A stretch of DNA of 64,000 bases from Acephala macrosclerotiorum (lineage: Eukaryota > Ascomycota > Leotiomycetes > Helotiales > Mollisiaceae). Location of the stretch: the NCBI GenBank assembly GCA_014904845.1, contig MU119214.1, positions 186,001 to 250,000 of the forward strand, given 5' to 3'. This document shows, piece by piece, positions 11,547-22,172 of the stretch. Position numbers and translations under genes: made by a program. Position 1 is the first letter of the stretch; every line of letters starts with the position of its first letter. The notes beneath the pieces were generated by a model. That model was given only the letters and a program-made list of their open reading frames with translations. It did not search any database and was not told the DNA's origin.

Positions 11547-12265
11547 CGTGGGCGGTTGTGTAGTGGTCGACGTCGGGAGTTGGGAGAATGAGGAGCAGAG
11601 TGCGACCAGAACGAGAAAAGGTTGTCGAAGTGCTCGAATTCGTGTTGTAGCTTGTGAATTACATTGGATTCTGATGTGAAGTGTGGCAAGGCTCTGAAAC
11701 TCGCAGATGACCGACGCGAACTGGCAGATTCGGTGAGGAAGAGTATGTGTTTTCTCCAGACCTGCTCTGGATTTGGGGGGAGTTTGGCTGGTGACAAAGG
11801 CGGTAGGGCGGACACCTCGTGGCAGAATCCTTTTAATACTAGCTTATCTACGTGAGATCGCTCGGCAAAGGCCGGCATTTTTTCTGGACCCGCGAGCGTG
11901 AACGCGAAGGAGTTCCTCAATGAAATCAGACAAAATTCGTAAGCAAGGCTATCATCACCTATGAATAATACTCATGTTGGAACACATGAAGTATGAGCAC
12001 AGCCATATCCTGCTTGTTTTCAGAAGAGCCGCAGCTGCAAATTACACTTTCTCGCTCTGGACATTGATTTCTGCACTTAGTTTGGAGATTCGAGATGATG
12101 ACAACGAAAGTCAAATGTAGTATATGTCAGTAGTATATAGGCTTTTCGCTAACTTCAGATGAGAAACCCCAAACTCCTATCGCCATGATCCTTTGCAACG
12201 ACAAATCGTCCCTGTGCCATATATCACTGCGTAGTCGATCAACTGTTTAAGCTACTATAAGAGTA
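11547..12265. other. Upstream region of the ING-PHD gene, with an overlapping upstream open frame
   Basis: On the minus strand a 125-codon open frame (11920-11543) ends in TGA within the ATGA of the ING-PHD start codon. It has no recognisable domain and starts from an ATG at 11918-11920. It is best treated as leader sequence, perhaps containing an upstream ORF. The rest, down to the 3' end of RER2, shows no feature. Confidence 0.4.
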
Positions 12266-13398
12266 TCATCGGACCTTCGTCTTCGTATTTATCGCCTTCT
12301 CGTCAACATGTTTCTGTCTCCACTGCCATTCCATCAACACAGGCAAGAACTGCCATAAATCGAACTCTGGCCATAAGCAGTCCAAGAAAACTAATTCTGT
12401 GTCCTCATGGCACTGCCATAGCATAAAGTCACTCAGCCTCTTCACACCACTCGTCCGGACGAGAAGATCAAGCGGAGGGTCACCAGCGGTGAACATGCGG
12501 TCTCCTATTGTTTGTGAAGTGATTGTCTCTGGGTCTGGATAGACATTGCTCTCTCGACTGTCTGCTGGAGGCGTCTCGGGATGCAATGTCGTCGATGACG
12601 AGACCGATTCGTCAACGTCTGATGCGTTGTCTGGCGATGGTGAGCTTGCACGGAGAGGTGAGGTACTGAGATTCCTGGATCGAATCTTTTGTGTGATTCT
12701 TGTTTGGGAGAAAGGTCGTGCATGTGCAGGTAGTGGTTTTGAGTAGTCTTCAACTGTGGTCTTGATGGCTGTCGTGATCTCGTCCCGAGAGGTATACGGG
12801 AAGCAGACATTGAGTATACAACTATCCAATGTTAATTCGCGTTCAAAACAAGGGCCATAATACTCGCTCTCCGTTGTTCTTAGTCAACTCCACAGCTTTG
12901 TCTATAGCTTCCACAACATCTGGCTTGACCAGATCCCTATTTCCGAGAATCCGTACACTAGCACCATATCTGTCCAGCAGTTCTCCATGTTGTGACAATT
13001 GGAACAGCTTGATCTTGGCCATCTCCATCAGAGCATCCACTTCGTACTTGGAACGTTTGAAGTTCTCTATACTGAACGCATAGACTGTAACGACCTTGAC
13101 TCCTGACTTATAGCAGACCTCGAGTATCTATGACAAAGTCAATAAATATGCCTTACTTGAATGGTACGGCACAAACCCTTGCTAATGCTTCGAATCCCAA
13201 ATTATGTCCCTCTACGGTCTCAATTTTGTGACTTCTGGCGAATCGTCTGTTCCCATCCATCACAAAAGCTACATGTTGCGGTATTGGTCCTTGTCGCAGA
13301 GCACCGATCAGAAGCTCTCGCAGCTGATTCATTCCCCATTCCACCGGTGGTGACTCCAGCATCCATTTCCGCAATTGAGTGAGGTGTATGCCAGACAT
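12266..13398 (-). CDS. RER2: cis-Prenyltransferase, dehydrodolichyl diphosphate synthase
   Basis: Extends farnesyl diphosphate with isopentenyl diphosphate to make long-chain dehydrodolichyl diphosphate at the ER membrane, the first committed step towards the dolichol carrier for N-glycosylation. I read three exons: 13398-13177, 13127-12868 and 12821-12266, giving 345 aa. Motifs are the substrate-binding FVMDGNRRFAR near residue 45, GHNLGFEALA, YAFSIENFKR after splicing, LNVCFPYTSRDE, and the signature RTSGVKRLSDFMLWQ near residue 285. A Ser/Pro-rich insertion of about 70 residues separates the last two. Intron 1 is GT-AG (49 nt). Intron 2 (12867-12822, 46 nt) appears to be GC-AG with donor GCGAGT: only that site gives NNGD-CILNV in frame, and the nearby GT gives a shifted, non-conserved reading. 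A Srt1-type paralogue function cannot be excluded. Confidence 0.9.
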
Positions 13399-13830
13399 CG
13401 TGTTCTGAGCTTCCCAACGAGCTATCCCCGTACGTGCTGCTTATGTGTTGTCGTGCTGTCTGGTAAGGAATCGTGGCCGACTTTTGACTCTTGTGAAGCA
13501 TGGGACGAAGAGAGGAGTCGGCTGGTATTGAGGTTATCGTATGCAGTGTATGGTGAAGTCTGTCATGATGTTGTGACATGCATATGTTGGAGGATGCGCG
13601 GCCCAAGCAATTCCAAGGTTCTTTCCGAGCAGCCTTGCCTTGCGAACCCCAATCATGCCACGACATCATTGGGCTGTCAAAAGGAACAACTGTCTTTCCC
13701 CGCCACTTCAAGAACAAAACTACAATCACACACCGTGATCTACTGTGGAATCACGTACCGTGACTTCAGATATGATTCGATGATACTTCTTTAAGTTCCA
13801 AGTTGCGCAATTCGAGCTCCAGAAACCAAC
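13399..13830. promoter_or_regulatory. Shared divergent promoter of RER2 and DSC2
   Basis: The start codons of RER2 (-) and the Dsc2-like gene (+) lie 432 bp apart, head to head. Both promoters and both leaders must fit in this interval. No specific factor site is asserted. Confidence 0.6.
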
Positions 13831-14709
13831 ATGCTTTCCACCGGCTTCGCAGATGCTCCCGTCTCTCGCAGCCTTGCGTACGGCATCGTTGCTGCATCAA
13901 TTCTTGCAAGCATCACGGATACAAAGCATTACTTCTATATTCAAGTCGATCCACATCTGTGGAGTTACTACCAAATATGGCGGATATTCACATATCAATT
14001 GTGCTACACCAACTCAACCGAAGTCCTCTTTGCTGCCATGACAGTCTACAATATGCGAGTGATAGAACGATTATGGGGGTCCCGTAAATATGCTGTAGGT
14101 CTTCTTCAATATCCCTGATCTCTGACTGACATTTGTGTGTAGTCTTTTATCCTATTGTCCTTCCTCTTTACCGCAATTATCCCACCTATACTACTCTCCC
14201 TCGTCCTTCGACCCCTCTCCTTCAATACCTTCAACTATCTTCCCGCGGGCTCAACACCCCTCATATTCGCTATATTGGCACAATACCATGCCGTGATACC
14301 TCATGTGTACAAATACCGGATCGCAGCGTCTGCAGCGCCTCCTACCAACGAACCATTTGTCGGACTTACATTCTCGGACAAATCCTACGTCTACCTACCT
14401 GCAGTTCAACTATCTCTATCCCAATTCCCTGGTTCATTATTATGCGCCTTTGTGGGTTGGGTAGTAGGATACTCGTGGAGAAATGAGGTGTTGCCAGTTG
14501 CCATGATGAGATGGCGGATACCCGGGTGGATGGTGGGAATTGCCCCTCGAAAGAGAGGGGAAGATTTCGAAGCGATGAGGAGGAGGTTGGAGGGTGAGAA
14601 CACGAATTCTGCTATGGCTACAGGATCGGATGGTAGACATGGAGCAGAGGCGGGAAGGAGAAGGACTTTGGGGAGACAGTTGCTGGACCAATTCCGAGGA
14701 GCATTCTGA
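13831..14709 (+). CDS. DSC2: Rhomboid-like Dsc E3 ligase subunit 2 (UBAC2 family)
   Basis: Dsc2 is a rhomboid pseudoprotease in the Golgi/endosomal Dsc ubiquitin ligase, which in fungi processes SREBP and degrades orphan membrane proteins. Exons are 13831-14094 and 14143-14709, giving 276 aa. The intron is 48 nt, with donor GTAGGT, a CTGAC branch site and acceptor GTAG. Splicing joins GSRKYA to SFILLSFLF. Features are an N-terminal hydrophobic segment (residues 13-28), the DPHLWSYYQIWRIFTYQL derlin/rhomboid-type region, several further membrane segments, YLPAGSTPLIFA, and a basic C-terminal tail with RRRTLG. No rhomboid catalytic Ser/His dyad is obvious, which fits a pseudoprotease. A C-terminal UBA domain, found in some members, is not seen. 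Family recognition rests on remembered motifs, so the symbol is probable rather than certain. Confidence 0.7.
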
Positions 14710-15804
14710 ACGAGGTGCTACAAATCGATTCTACCTTTCGATGATTCCTAGAGTTCTCCTCTGTGAAGCCTTTGAGACATAACTCGGGCTCATGCATACG
14801 CTTGTCGTGTGGGACGTCGCTATTGCACTTGTAGACAGGCAGAGATACTTCCGAAGCGATCGCGTCAGATAAGTGCAACAAGCCTTCTATCAACCTTCAG
14901 CTTACACACCACCTGATGATGTCGAAGTCTAACTTTCCGCTATCGAATTGTTGCAACTATTCCCCTCTATAGTTGCTCTACGGAATCATATCCTCCATGT
15001 GTTGATCATGGACAGCTGGTTCTTCTAATGGATGCCTGATCTAACCAAGCACCTCCCGTCCAAGCCAGGACATGAGGAGCAAGATGAGGGGAACTTGAAT
15101 CCTTCACATTTCTACAATATTGCATCGAGATTTTTTCAAATGGTATTGGAAGATGATGCTGATAAGATCCTCCACCACACTACAAACCCTAGAGATGGGA
15201 CGTACATATGTTTCATCTCTGTACCTTAGCAGAATTCCTGCACACCTTCTCTTCTCAGAGCTTCAAAATCCAGGACAAATGTCTGCCTCGTTGTCGGACT
15301 TCGAGCCTACCGATAATGTACCTGCCCGAATCAGGGTCTCATCCGGTACTAGCCACAGTCCTGCTGGTATCCGTCCCATCTGCTCCCCGCATTTTCGTCT
15401 CAAGCTCTTCCCAAACAGCAAATTCTTATTTAGGGTTTCTACCAATAGGATTTCTATGATACACCGCTGGTAGACCAAACCAATATCGACCACGGAGTCC
15501 GTATCTCCGCGCAGATCCCTTGAGCTCAAATCTTGGTGCTTTTCAGATGAGGCTGCTTCTGCATGATGCGGCCTTAGTTTGTGTGGAGCCGTGGAAACAA
15601 ACTCTACACTGGTGTACGCCGGCATTTCATTGAATATGCAAAGCGAATCCTTCGAGCCCTTTATTGTATCGTTGCTTACGCTGAAGATGGCTGATGAGGT
15701 AGTCCTCCAAGGTATCAAGTTATAAAGCTTCGAGATTCTCTCTAGTTGAAGACTATTCTGAAAACCTCAATGTGACAAGTTATCGTTCTTCATCAACTTT
15801 CATT
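14710..15804. other. Intergenic region
   Basis: This lies between DSC2 and the GH5 pseudogene. A 151-codon minus-strand open frame (15718-15263) has no domain I can name. No promoter element is asserted. Confidence 0.45.
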
Positions 15805-17020
15805 AGGAAGTCTATTTCAGGCCTTGTGTCTCTTGTGGGGCTTGCAGCCTCACGCAACTCCAAATCTTGGGCTGGTTCAAACAATTATTATTTTCACGCC
15901 TTGCACCCTAAGGAGCAGGCAGCCTATATCAATGCTCTCAAAGGCTATGGGGCAAAAGTCGTCAGGCTTTGGAGTAAGCTGATTCCTTGTAATTCATGAT
16001 CTTAACTGACGAGGCAAAAGTTACCGGAGGATCAGACGGCTGTGCAAAGTCGTCCAACACTCACTCTGTCCCAACATACGAAACCACAATTGGCCAATAC
16101 AACAACGGCACACTTGACGCTCTCGACTCTGTGCTCTCGCAACTTCATGCTGCTGGCATCAAAGCCATCATTTCCCCTCATGATGCTAACCTTCTTCCTC
16201 CAGCTGGGTCCAGTACTGGCTATAACGGCATAGACGTCTACGGCTCTGCCTATGGCCCATCAAATTCATTCTACAGCAGTGCCACTGCGAAGCAACAGTA
16301 TGACAACTGTCTAGCTAGCATATTGTACTACCGAAGCCCAGCTTTTGGAAAGCAATGGAAGGACTTGAGCGAGGCTATTCTGGCTTTTGACATCCAGAAC
16401 GAGCCGATGATCGCTAATCCTGGGAAATTACAGAACAACAATCCCGATGACTGGATCTGTGGCCGAGCTGGGAACATGAAGAATATCCTCGGATCATCGG
16501 TACGCTTCTCTCATCTCATGTGAAACTTTACTGATGAGTACCTGTATAGGCTGTTAAAGTCGCGACAGGAGGAATCGGTGGCTCAGAATACTCAGGACAT
16601 GAATACAACATAATCAACAAAGCCCTCTACTGCTTCGCAATCGACATCCTCTCCGTCCACGGCTACATGGGCCAAGCCAGCCAATGGTCCGCCTACATAC
16701 CCAAACTCGCCGACCAAGGCAGAACTCAAGGCAAGCATATCATGGTCGAATAATGGGGTGTCGGCATCGACTCTTCATACGATAGTATCGCTACCCAAGT
16801 AGCTGTGTTCAATAATGCTGGTGTACCTTGGCTTTATTGGATGATTATTCCGGGAAAATCGGTAGATGAGAGTTGTGATGAGGCAACAGTACCGGCTTGT
16901 TGTCATCAGGTGTTGTCGACGAAGACGAATGAGGATTATGAGGTGGGGATTACAAGCTCGAGGGCGAATTTTGGGACGCTGATTGGGAATGCTAATGGGA
17001 TGACGGGGAGACAGGATTAG
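15805..17020 (+). pseudogene. Secreted GH5 glycoside hydrolase (mannanase-like), broken
   Basis: GH5 enzymes hydrolyse beta-linked plant or fungal polysaccharides outside the cell by a retaining mechanism with two glutamates. Exons are about 15805-15973, 16021-16499 and 16550-17020, with canonical GT-AG introns of 47 and 50 nt. The body is well conserved: SKSWAGSNNYY after a signal-peptide-like stretch, VVRLWITGGSDGC across the first junction, and DIQNEPM holding the acid/base glutamate (codon at 16401). Two lesions are visible. No in-frame ATG precedes the signal peptide; AGG at 15805-15807 sits where a start would fit. At 16751-16753 the frame reads VE-TAA-WGV, so a stop replaces the residue aligned with the family nucleophile. 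The downstream frame stays open and conserved to TAG at 17018, implying recent inactivation. The substrate is uncertain. Confidence 0.85.
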
Positions 17021-17603
17021 AGTGACTACGCGTACTAGGGCTTAAGTCGCAGTCTTTTTCATTTTTTTTTTCATTCATGCCTTTTAAGCTATTGCCTTTT
17101 GTAGGTAAAAGAAACATTTCGTTGAATATCAAGCGATTGCTTAGCTGGCCTGCGGACAAGGGGACCTTTTGCTGCAATGCCTCTCGATGCGTTCCAGGAC
17201 GGACGTCGTGATATTTCACATCTCTGATTCCTGGTAAATATTTTATTGCCAGTCGTGTTTGGACTCTGATCTCCGCTCCGCTGAGGCTCTTGCCACTATT
17301 TGGTATAGGAATGTCTGCCATCTCCAAGATTTGTTGCACATCGAGCCGCTGCCCCGTCCGCTCCGCTCCGCCTCTAACTTCAGTTACAAACATTCAGATC
17401 ACAGTTTAACTCCGGCTGAATATCACCTTCTCTAAAACGTCTCGGTGTATCAAATGTAAGTACCAAGTATCCTACTTGCTACAAAACATTTCGAAAACAA
17501 AGCAGAACTAACATAAAACATAAAACTAGACCTTGCTCAAAGCCATCATCGAACTAAAGCTACCCTCTCGCCTCCTTATGCCACCCTTCTCGCGCCTTGG
17601 AAG
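17021..17603. other. Short convergent spacer
   Basis: Between the 3' ends of the GH5 and beta-propeller pseudogenes. It has a T-rich run near 17057-17075 and GCTCCGC-type short repeats near 17270-17370. No gene is seen. Confidence 0.45.
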
Positions 17604-18684
17604 TCAGTTCGAGGTCTGGTGATGATGATAATCATAAACCGCAATCCCATGCAACAACGGAACAAACACCCTATTCGACACCTCATCCACAGCAACAGCG
17701 TGTGCAGTAACATTATCCGTCGCAATTCTCTGCACTACATTGCCCCGCTCCGCATCTACAACCGCCAATATCGGGCCCGGACTTCCATCAGTAGCCCTAT
17801 TCCTAGCCGCTGAAGCGAAGAAGAGGTTCAGGTTCTGGGAGTAGGCGATTTGATCACTGCCTACTATGTCCCTGACCGTTGATTCAACCTTGCCGGAAGA
17901 AGTAGAGATGATATAGGAAGCTGTGTTGTTGTATTCGAGATAAGAGTTCTGGCTACAGCCTAGGAACAGGGTGTGGGAGTGTGGTGCTCCGAAAGCGGTT
18001 CCGGCGCTATTGCAGGGTGGTTCGGCGAATGTTTTCAGGACTTTGAAGGCCTTAGGGTCGATGACAGCGATTTCCCCTCGGGGGTTGGAAATAGTGGATG
18101 GGATGGAGAGATACCAGTTCCCATCCTGGGAATTCCAGCTCGGGACCTCGATGCCGTCAGTTGCCTCTGGGAATATGAGATTTGCGATGATCTAGCGGGT
18201 GGTGACGGAGATGAAGAAGAGTGTAGGGATGGTGATGTCCGGAGCCGTTACAGCGACGACTTTCCGTGCTGCATCGTAGCCGAGTTCGTCGGCACGTTTG
18301 TCAACAGACAAGTCGATGGAAGCCATGATGGTATTGGATGCGAGGTCGATGGCTTTGACGGTTCCATCACCATCCCCGACGTAGAGCTCATTTTAGTCTG
18401 GGACTGCGATCATGCCAGAAGGTCCAGAGCTGTCTCTGTCGATCTTTTCGGAGATGAAGTTGAGGCCAACGAAACCGCCCACGCGAGTTATTTCAGTAGC
18501 AGAGGCAACGTTGACGATATGCACGACTCCGTTCTGAAGGTCGGAGAGGTAGTAGATGCCGTTGTTGATAGTACTACCATCGCATGCTCTAGTGTTGGTT
18601 GGTGCCCATGGGATGATTGTGCTGAGACTGTATGGACCTGCCAAGGCCACAGTGGGAAGAAGCGAAAAGGAGAGAGAATCTCAT
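17604..18684 (-). pseudogene. Secreted beta-propeller protein (YVTN/NHL-like), broken
   Basis: Read on the minus strand, this encodes a secreted protein of about 350 aa with repeated propeller-like strands, for example ELYVGDGDGTVKAIDLAS, GEIAVIDPKAF and ILAVVDAERGNVVQRIA. It resembles fungal secreted SMP-30/quinoprotein-like proteins of unknown function. Three lesions are seen. The ATG at 18684-18682 starts a signal peptide (MRFSLLFAS) that is one nucleotide out of frame with its own end (PTVALA, ideal for cleavage before GPYS). TAA lies in frame at 18395-18393 and TAG at 18194-18192. Elsewhere the frame is open to TGA at 17604. The gene lies tail to tail with the GH5 pseudogene, suggesting both belonged to a lost secreted function. 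No catalytic motif is recognised. Confidence 0.8.
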
Positions 18685-19797
18685 GGTGAGGAATGTTGTC
18701 TTCCCAAGGGCTAGATTGGACGTTTGGAATGAGGTCTATCCATCTTCCCTGCCAACCTTCTCCTCTTTATACTGGAAAACCATGCCTCTTTTCCACGCTT
18801 TCAGCCTTGCAGAATGATTGTGGAACCAGCCAAACCTCGGACGCCTTAGGAGGATCGACTATCTGATCTCGTGGACTCGTAAATGATCTGATAACCCGAC
18901 TTCAGCTTCCGTTTCGGTATCACAGGGAGGGACGCCATGCTTCTCTAGCGTGAAGCTCTTTCGTATCGACCACTCGAGCCTTGTGATGTGTAGCCTTCAG
19001 TCGTACAACGTCCGCGTCCCTGCAGGACGGAAACTAGTTATTGGCTTCGAAGAATCTCTGTTTATTGAATCGACCTAAGCCTCCTTGAGAAATGAGGCAC
19101 TTGGACACAGTTATGACCCGAGAGCTACAATGATAGGATTTTGGTCGCTGCAAGTAGGCGGCTTGGAGGATCGCCAAGGGAAAAAAAATGGAAAGATTCG
19201 CTCCTCAATTCTAGGGGATTTGAGACTCAGTTGGAAGAAAAGAAAAGAAAGACTTCCAAATCAAGATACGAGAAGTAAGTCTTGATGGAGAAGGAGGAGG
19301 CATGGCATGCGCCGCAGTTGCCTTTGTTATCAAGTCGCGATGTAGTCACATCTTTGTCTTTGCACATGAAATTCTTCATTGGAAAGATATTGTTGCACGC
19401 TCGGATGGCTGTTCGCAGTATACTCAGGATCTTTGCGCCCGAAGATCAATATCATGGGTCACAAGACGACCTTATCCAGTGCAGAGATCCGCGGAGACTC
19501 GTGCGTTCTTCACCCAGCTTCGCAAGTCGGAACCGCGCTCGGGAATGGAATTGAAAGATACACGGCACGCAAGTCATTTGTGCCAACTTCTTTTCACTCT
19601 TTGTGGGAAGTTCGCCTTCGAAATCATTCTTTTCTCAAAGATGAAGTTGACCGGGACGCTGTTTCCTCTCTGGTTATATTTCTTGGTTGAAAGCTTGCCG
19701 TCGTTCTCCTTTTTTGGAAAGCCCATGTCAAAATGCCCCTCTCGCCAACCTTCCCCACTCCCAAACACCATCCATCACTCTTATTATTGACGGCATT
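18685..19797. other. Intergenic region
   Basis: Upstream of both the beta-propeller pseudogene (-) and the GNAT-ankyrin pseudogene (+), which are divergent. No gene is convincing. Several short open frames overlap without domains. Confidence 0.45.
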
Positions 19798-21842
19798 ATG
19801 GACGATAATAACGATTACAGCAACGAAGAGTACGAGGAAGAAGAGCACGAATACAGCGTCAATGTCAATGGAACTTGCCCGGTACCGGTCAAGCTGGTCG
19901 TTCGCACGAATAAATCCAGTCCGAAAGACCCTGACAGCTATCTTCATACCAGCAGCATTCAATGTTCCTATAGCGGCAGTTGTATCGGAGAAGCCAACGG
20001 GACCTACGTTCGACGGGTCAGACCCGAGTTCTTGGACTTTATGGACGGAGCAAGTCAAGAATTGTCTGCAGTAGGCTGGGACATTTTCGATCGATATGGC
20101 TACCTCAAACGGGAATCAAAGAACATCATATTCGACGTGGCACGGGAGCATGTGGAAACGAGCTAGACGATGGTCCATTCTCCGTGGTAAGCATCAATAA
20201 TTCACTGCTCTCGGAGCGATCAGCCTCTCCTTGAAATATATGAGCACGATAGCTGACTTCGAATATTTGAGCAACAGCTAGAGCACCTCCTTGTGGACAA
20301 AAAGTGGCGCAAAAAGGGATTAGGGCGGGCCATAGTCAGCTTCCTGGTTCAAAGAGTACTCGCTTGGGCATGTCCTCAGCTGAAACTGGTGTGCGAACCT
20401 GGATCACTGCCTCAATTCTCTCATATACGTCCAGAAACTCCAGCTTTCAGTATCCCCCATGTTTTTGCCGGACCTGGATTGCTGAATAGTGATATCAGAA
20501 GAGAGATGGAAGGCAAGCCTCCGGGAAAAGAGCGCGAGCTTCGCTGTCGAGCCTTAGAATCGGCCAACGCATTCTATCGGTCCCTTGGCTTTCGTCGAAT
20601 TGGGATGACAAGCGTCTTTGGCTTCTCTCTGGACCCTGGACATTCCTCTCACAACGTTGCTGCTGCACAAGATTGCGGGACGAAATACCAACCAAATGAG
20701 AGTCATGGCAGCAAATGGGTGGATATGGTTGCAATGCCGGAAGAAGAACACTCCTTACCAAAAGAGAAATTTCCCTTGCATCATGCAGCTTTACATTCCT
20801 CCGATGCGCAGTGTGTAGAGGCCTTCGAACAAAATGCCGCCGAAGGCTGGGTCAAGTGGAATATTTGCAACAACGCACACGAGAACATTCTCCATTTTAC
20901 AGCTTGGAAATACAAGCCCTTGTCCACGAAATGGTTACTGAACAATGTCGAGAAGGAGCATCTCTTGACGTTCGCTCGTAACAACTAAGGATATACCCCG
21001 CTAGAACTTCTACAAAACACTCTAGAAATAGACCGACACATTTTGAGGACGGAGTGCATACCATGGATGCATCTGACTCGTTTCAAGGCTTCTCTCCCGA
21101 GGCCGTGGAATGTTTGATAGCATTGCGAAGAATTTCTGATCTCAAGAGGATCCAGCGCCTTGGACTCAAGTACGGTTGTACCTGTGGACGATGTATTGGA
21201 GGCTTTATATCGCCTCGCATGAGTGCAATCCTTGGATTCTATGCTAAGGCCATCAACAAAATGCTCAATATTTGCGTAGACGATGGTACGCGGTGGTTGT
21301 AAGTCTCATATTCTCGGAGAGCTATCTCCTTTCATCTCTGTTTCCAGGGTTCTGGATGTCCCGAGTCTATTGGGATATTCTCCTGATCTTTCAGAAACAC
21401 TAGAGATAGTTATGCTAACTCCGAGATTGTGGGTACAGGTGGATTGCCAAAAACAACCGCGTGCTTCGCTACGTGACCTACCTACAGCAGGATTTCCGCG
21501 CCAAACAATCGTTCCGCCAAGCATTCGCGGACATTTTTGGACATATATATACCTGCCTCCGCAAGGACATTGTGCCTGGGAGGAACGGAATCTTAACATC
21601 AGCTACAGACAAGTGGAATCAGTGGCTCCTTGACGAGGAGAATGGTGTGCAAATAGTTTGGAGCAGCGGGAAGATCGAGCCTGCACTGGAGACCGTGATT
21701 CACTATGCAGCAGAACAAGATAAGAAGGCGGGAAATGGAATATTTGATGAAATCGCGGGTGAGAAAATTGCCAAGGTGGGGTGCCTGCAGGGACGATCAT
21801 GAGTTTGGATTCGTATGTCGCGTCCTGGAAGAGTTCTTTTAG
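19798..21842 (+). pseudogene. Fungal GNAT acetyltransferase with ankyrin-like tail, broken
   Basis: Recognisable blocks follow one another in the order of a fungal family that joins an N-acetyltransferase fold to an ankyrin-like region. They are an acidic N-terminus (from ATG 19798), DIFDRYGYLKRE, RRGTGACGNELDDG, the acetyl-CoA loop WRKKGLGRAIV, ANAFYRSLGFRRIG, KYGCTCGRCI-GGFISPRM, and CRDDHEFGFV at the end. Two GT-AG introns fit (20187-20277 and 21299-21438). Lesions: a one-nucleotide frame change near 20111-20121, an in-frame TAA at 20986-20988 just before GYTPLE, a frame change near 21045-21080, and another near 21775-21795. No single frame or splice model repairs all of these, so it is called a pseudogene. 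The substrate of the intact family is unknown to me. Confidence 0.75.
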
Positions 21843-22172
21843 TGCTCACTGTAGTCTTGGAAATGGAGAATGATTGTCTCGCGGGCTTGGGAGATTCGAA
21901 ATAGGGGTTGGAAAATTGGTTTCTGGCTAGATCCAGTGCATCGCTAGGAATACTCAACTATAGAATAGTAGAAATACCAAAGAATACCAAATCCTACCTG
22001 AAGTTTTCCTGTCGCGCTCGTGATTCACGCAGCGACAAACCCTCACTCCTTCTGTCGAAGCCGATACAGAAGAACATCTTTCAACAGAACACCACTCTTT
22101 CCGACTTTAGAAATTACTTATCTATTAACGGATGATACTCTTCAGAACTGATGTCCCATGCATCCTAATTTG

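Noticed and set aside
15263..15718. 151-codon minus-strand frame that faintly recalled a HET-domain C-terminus
   Set aside because: The resemblance was too weak, and no HET core motif is present nearby.
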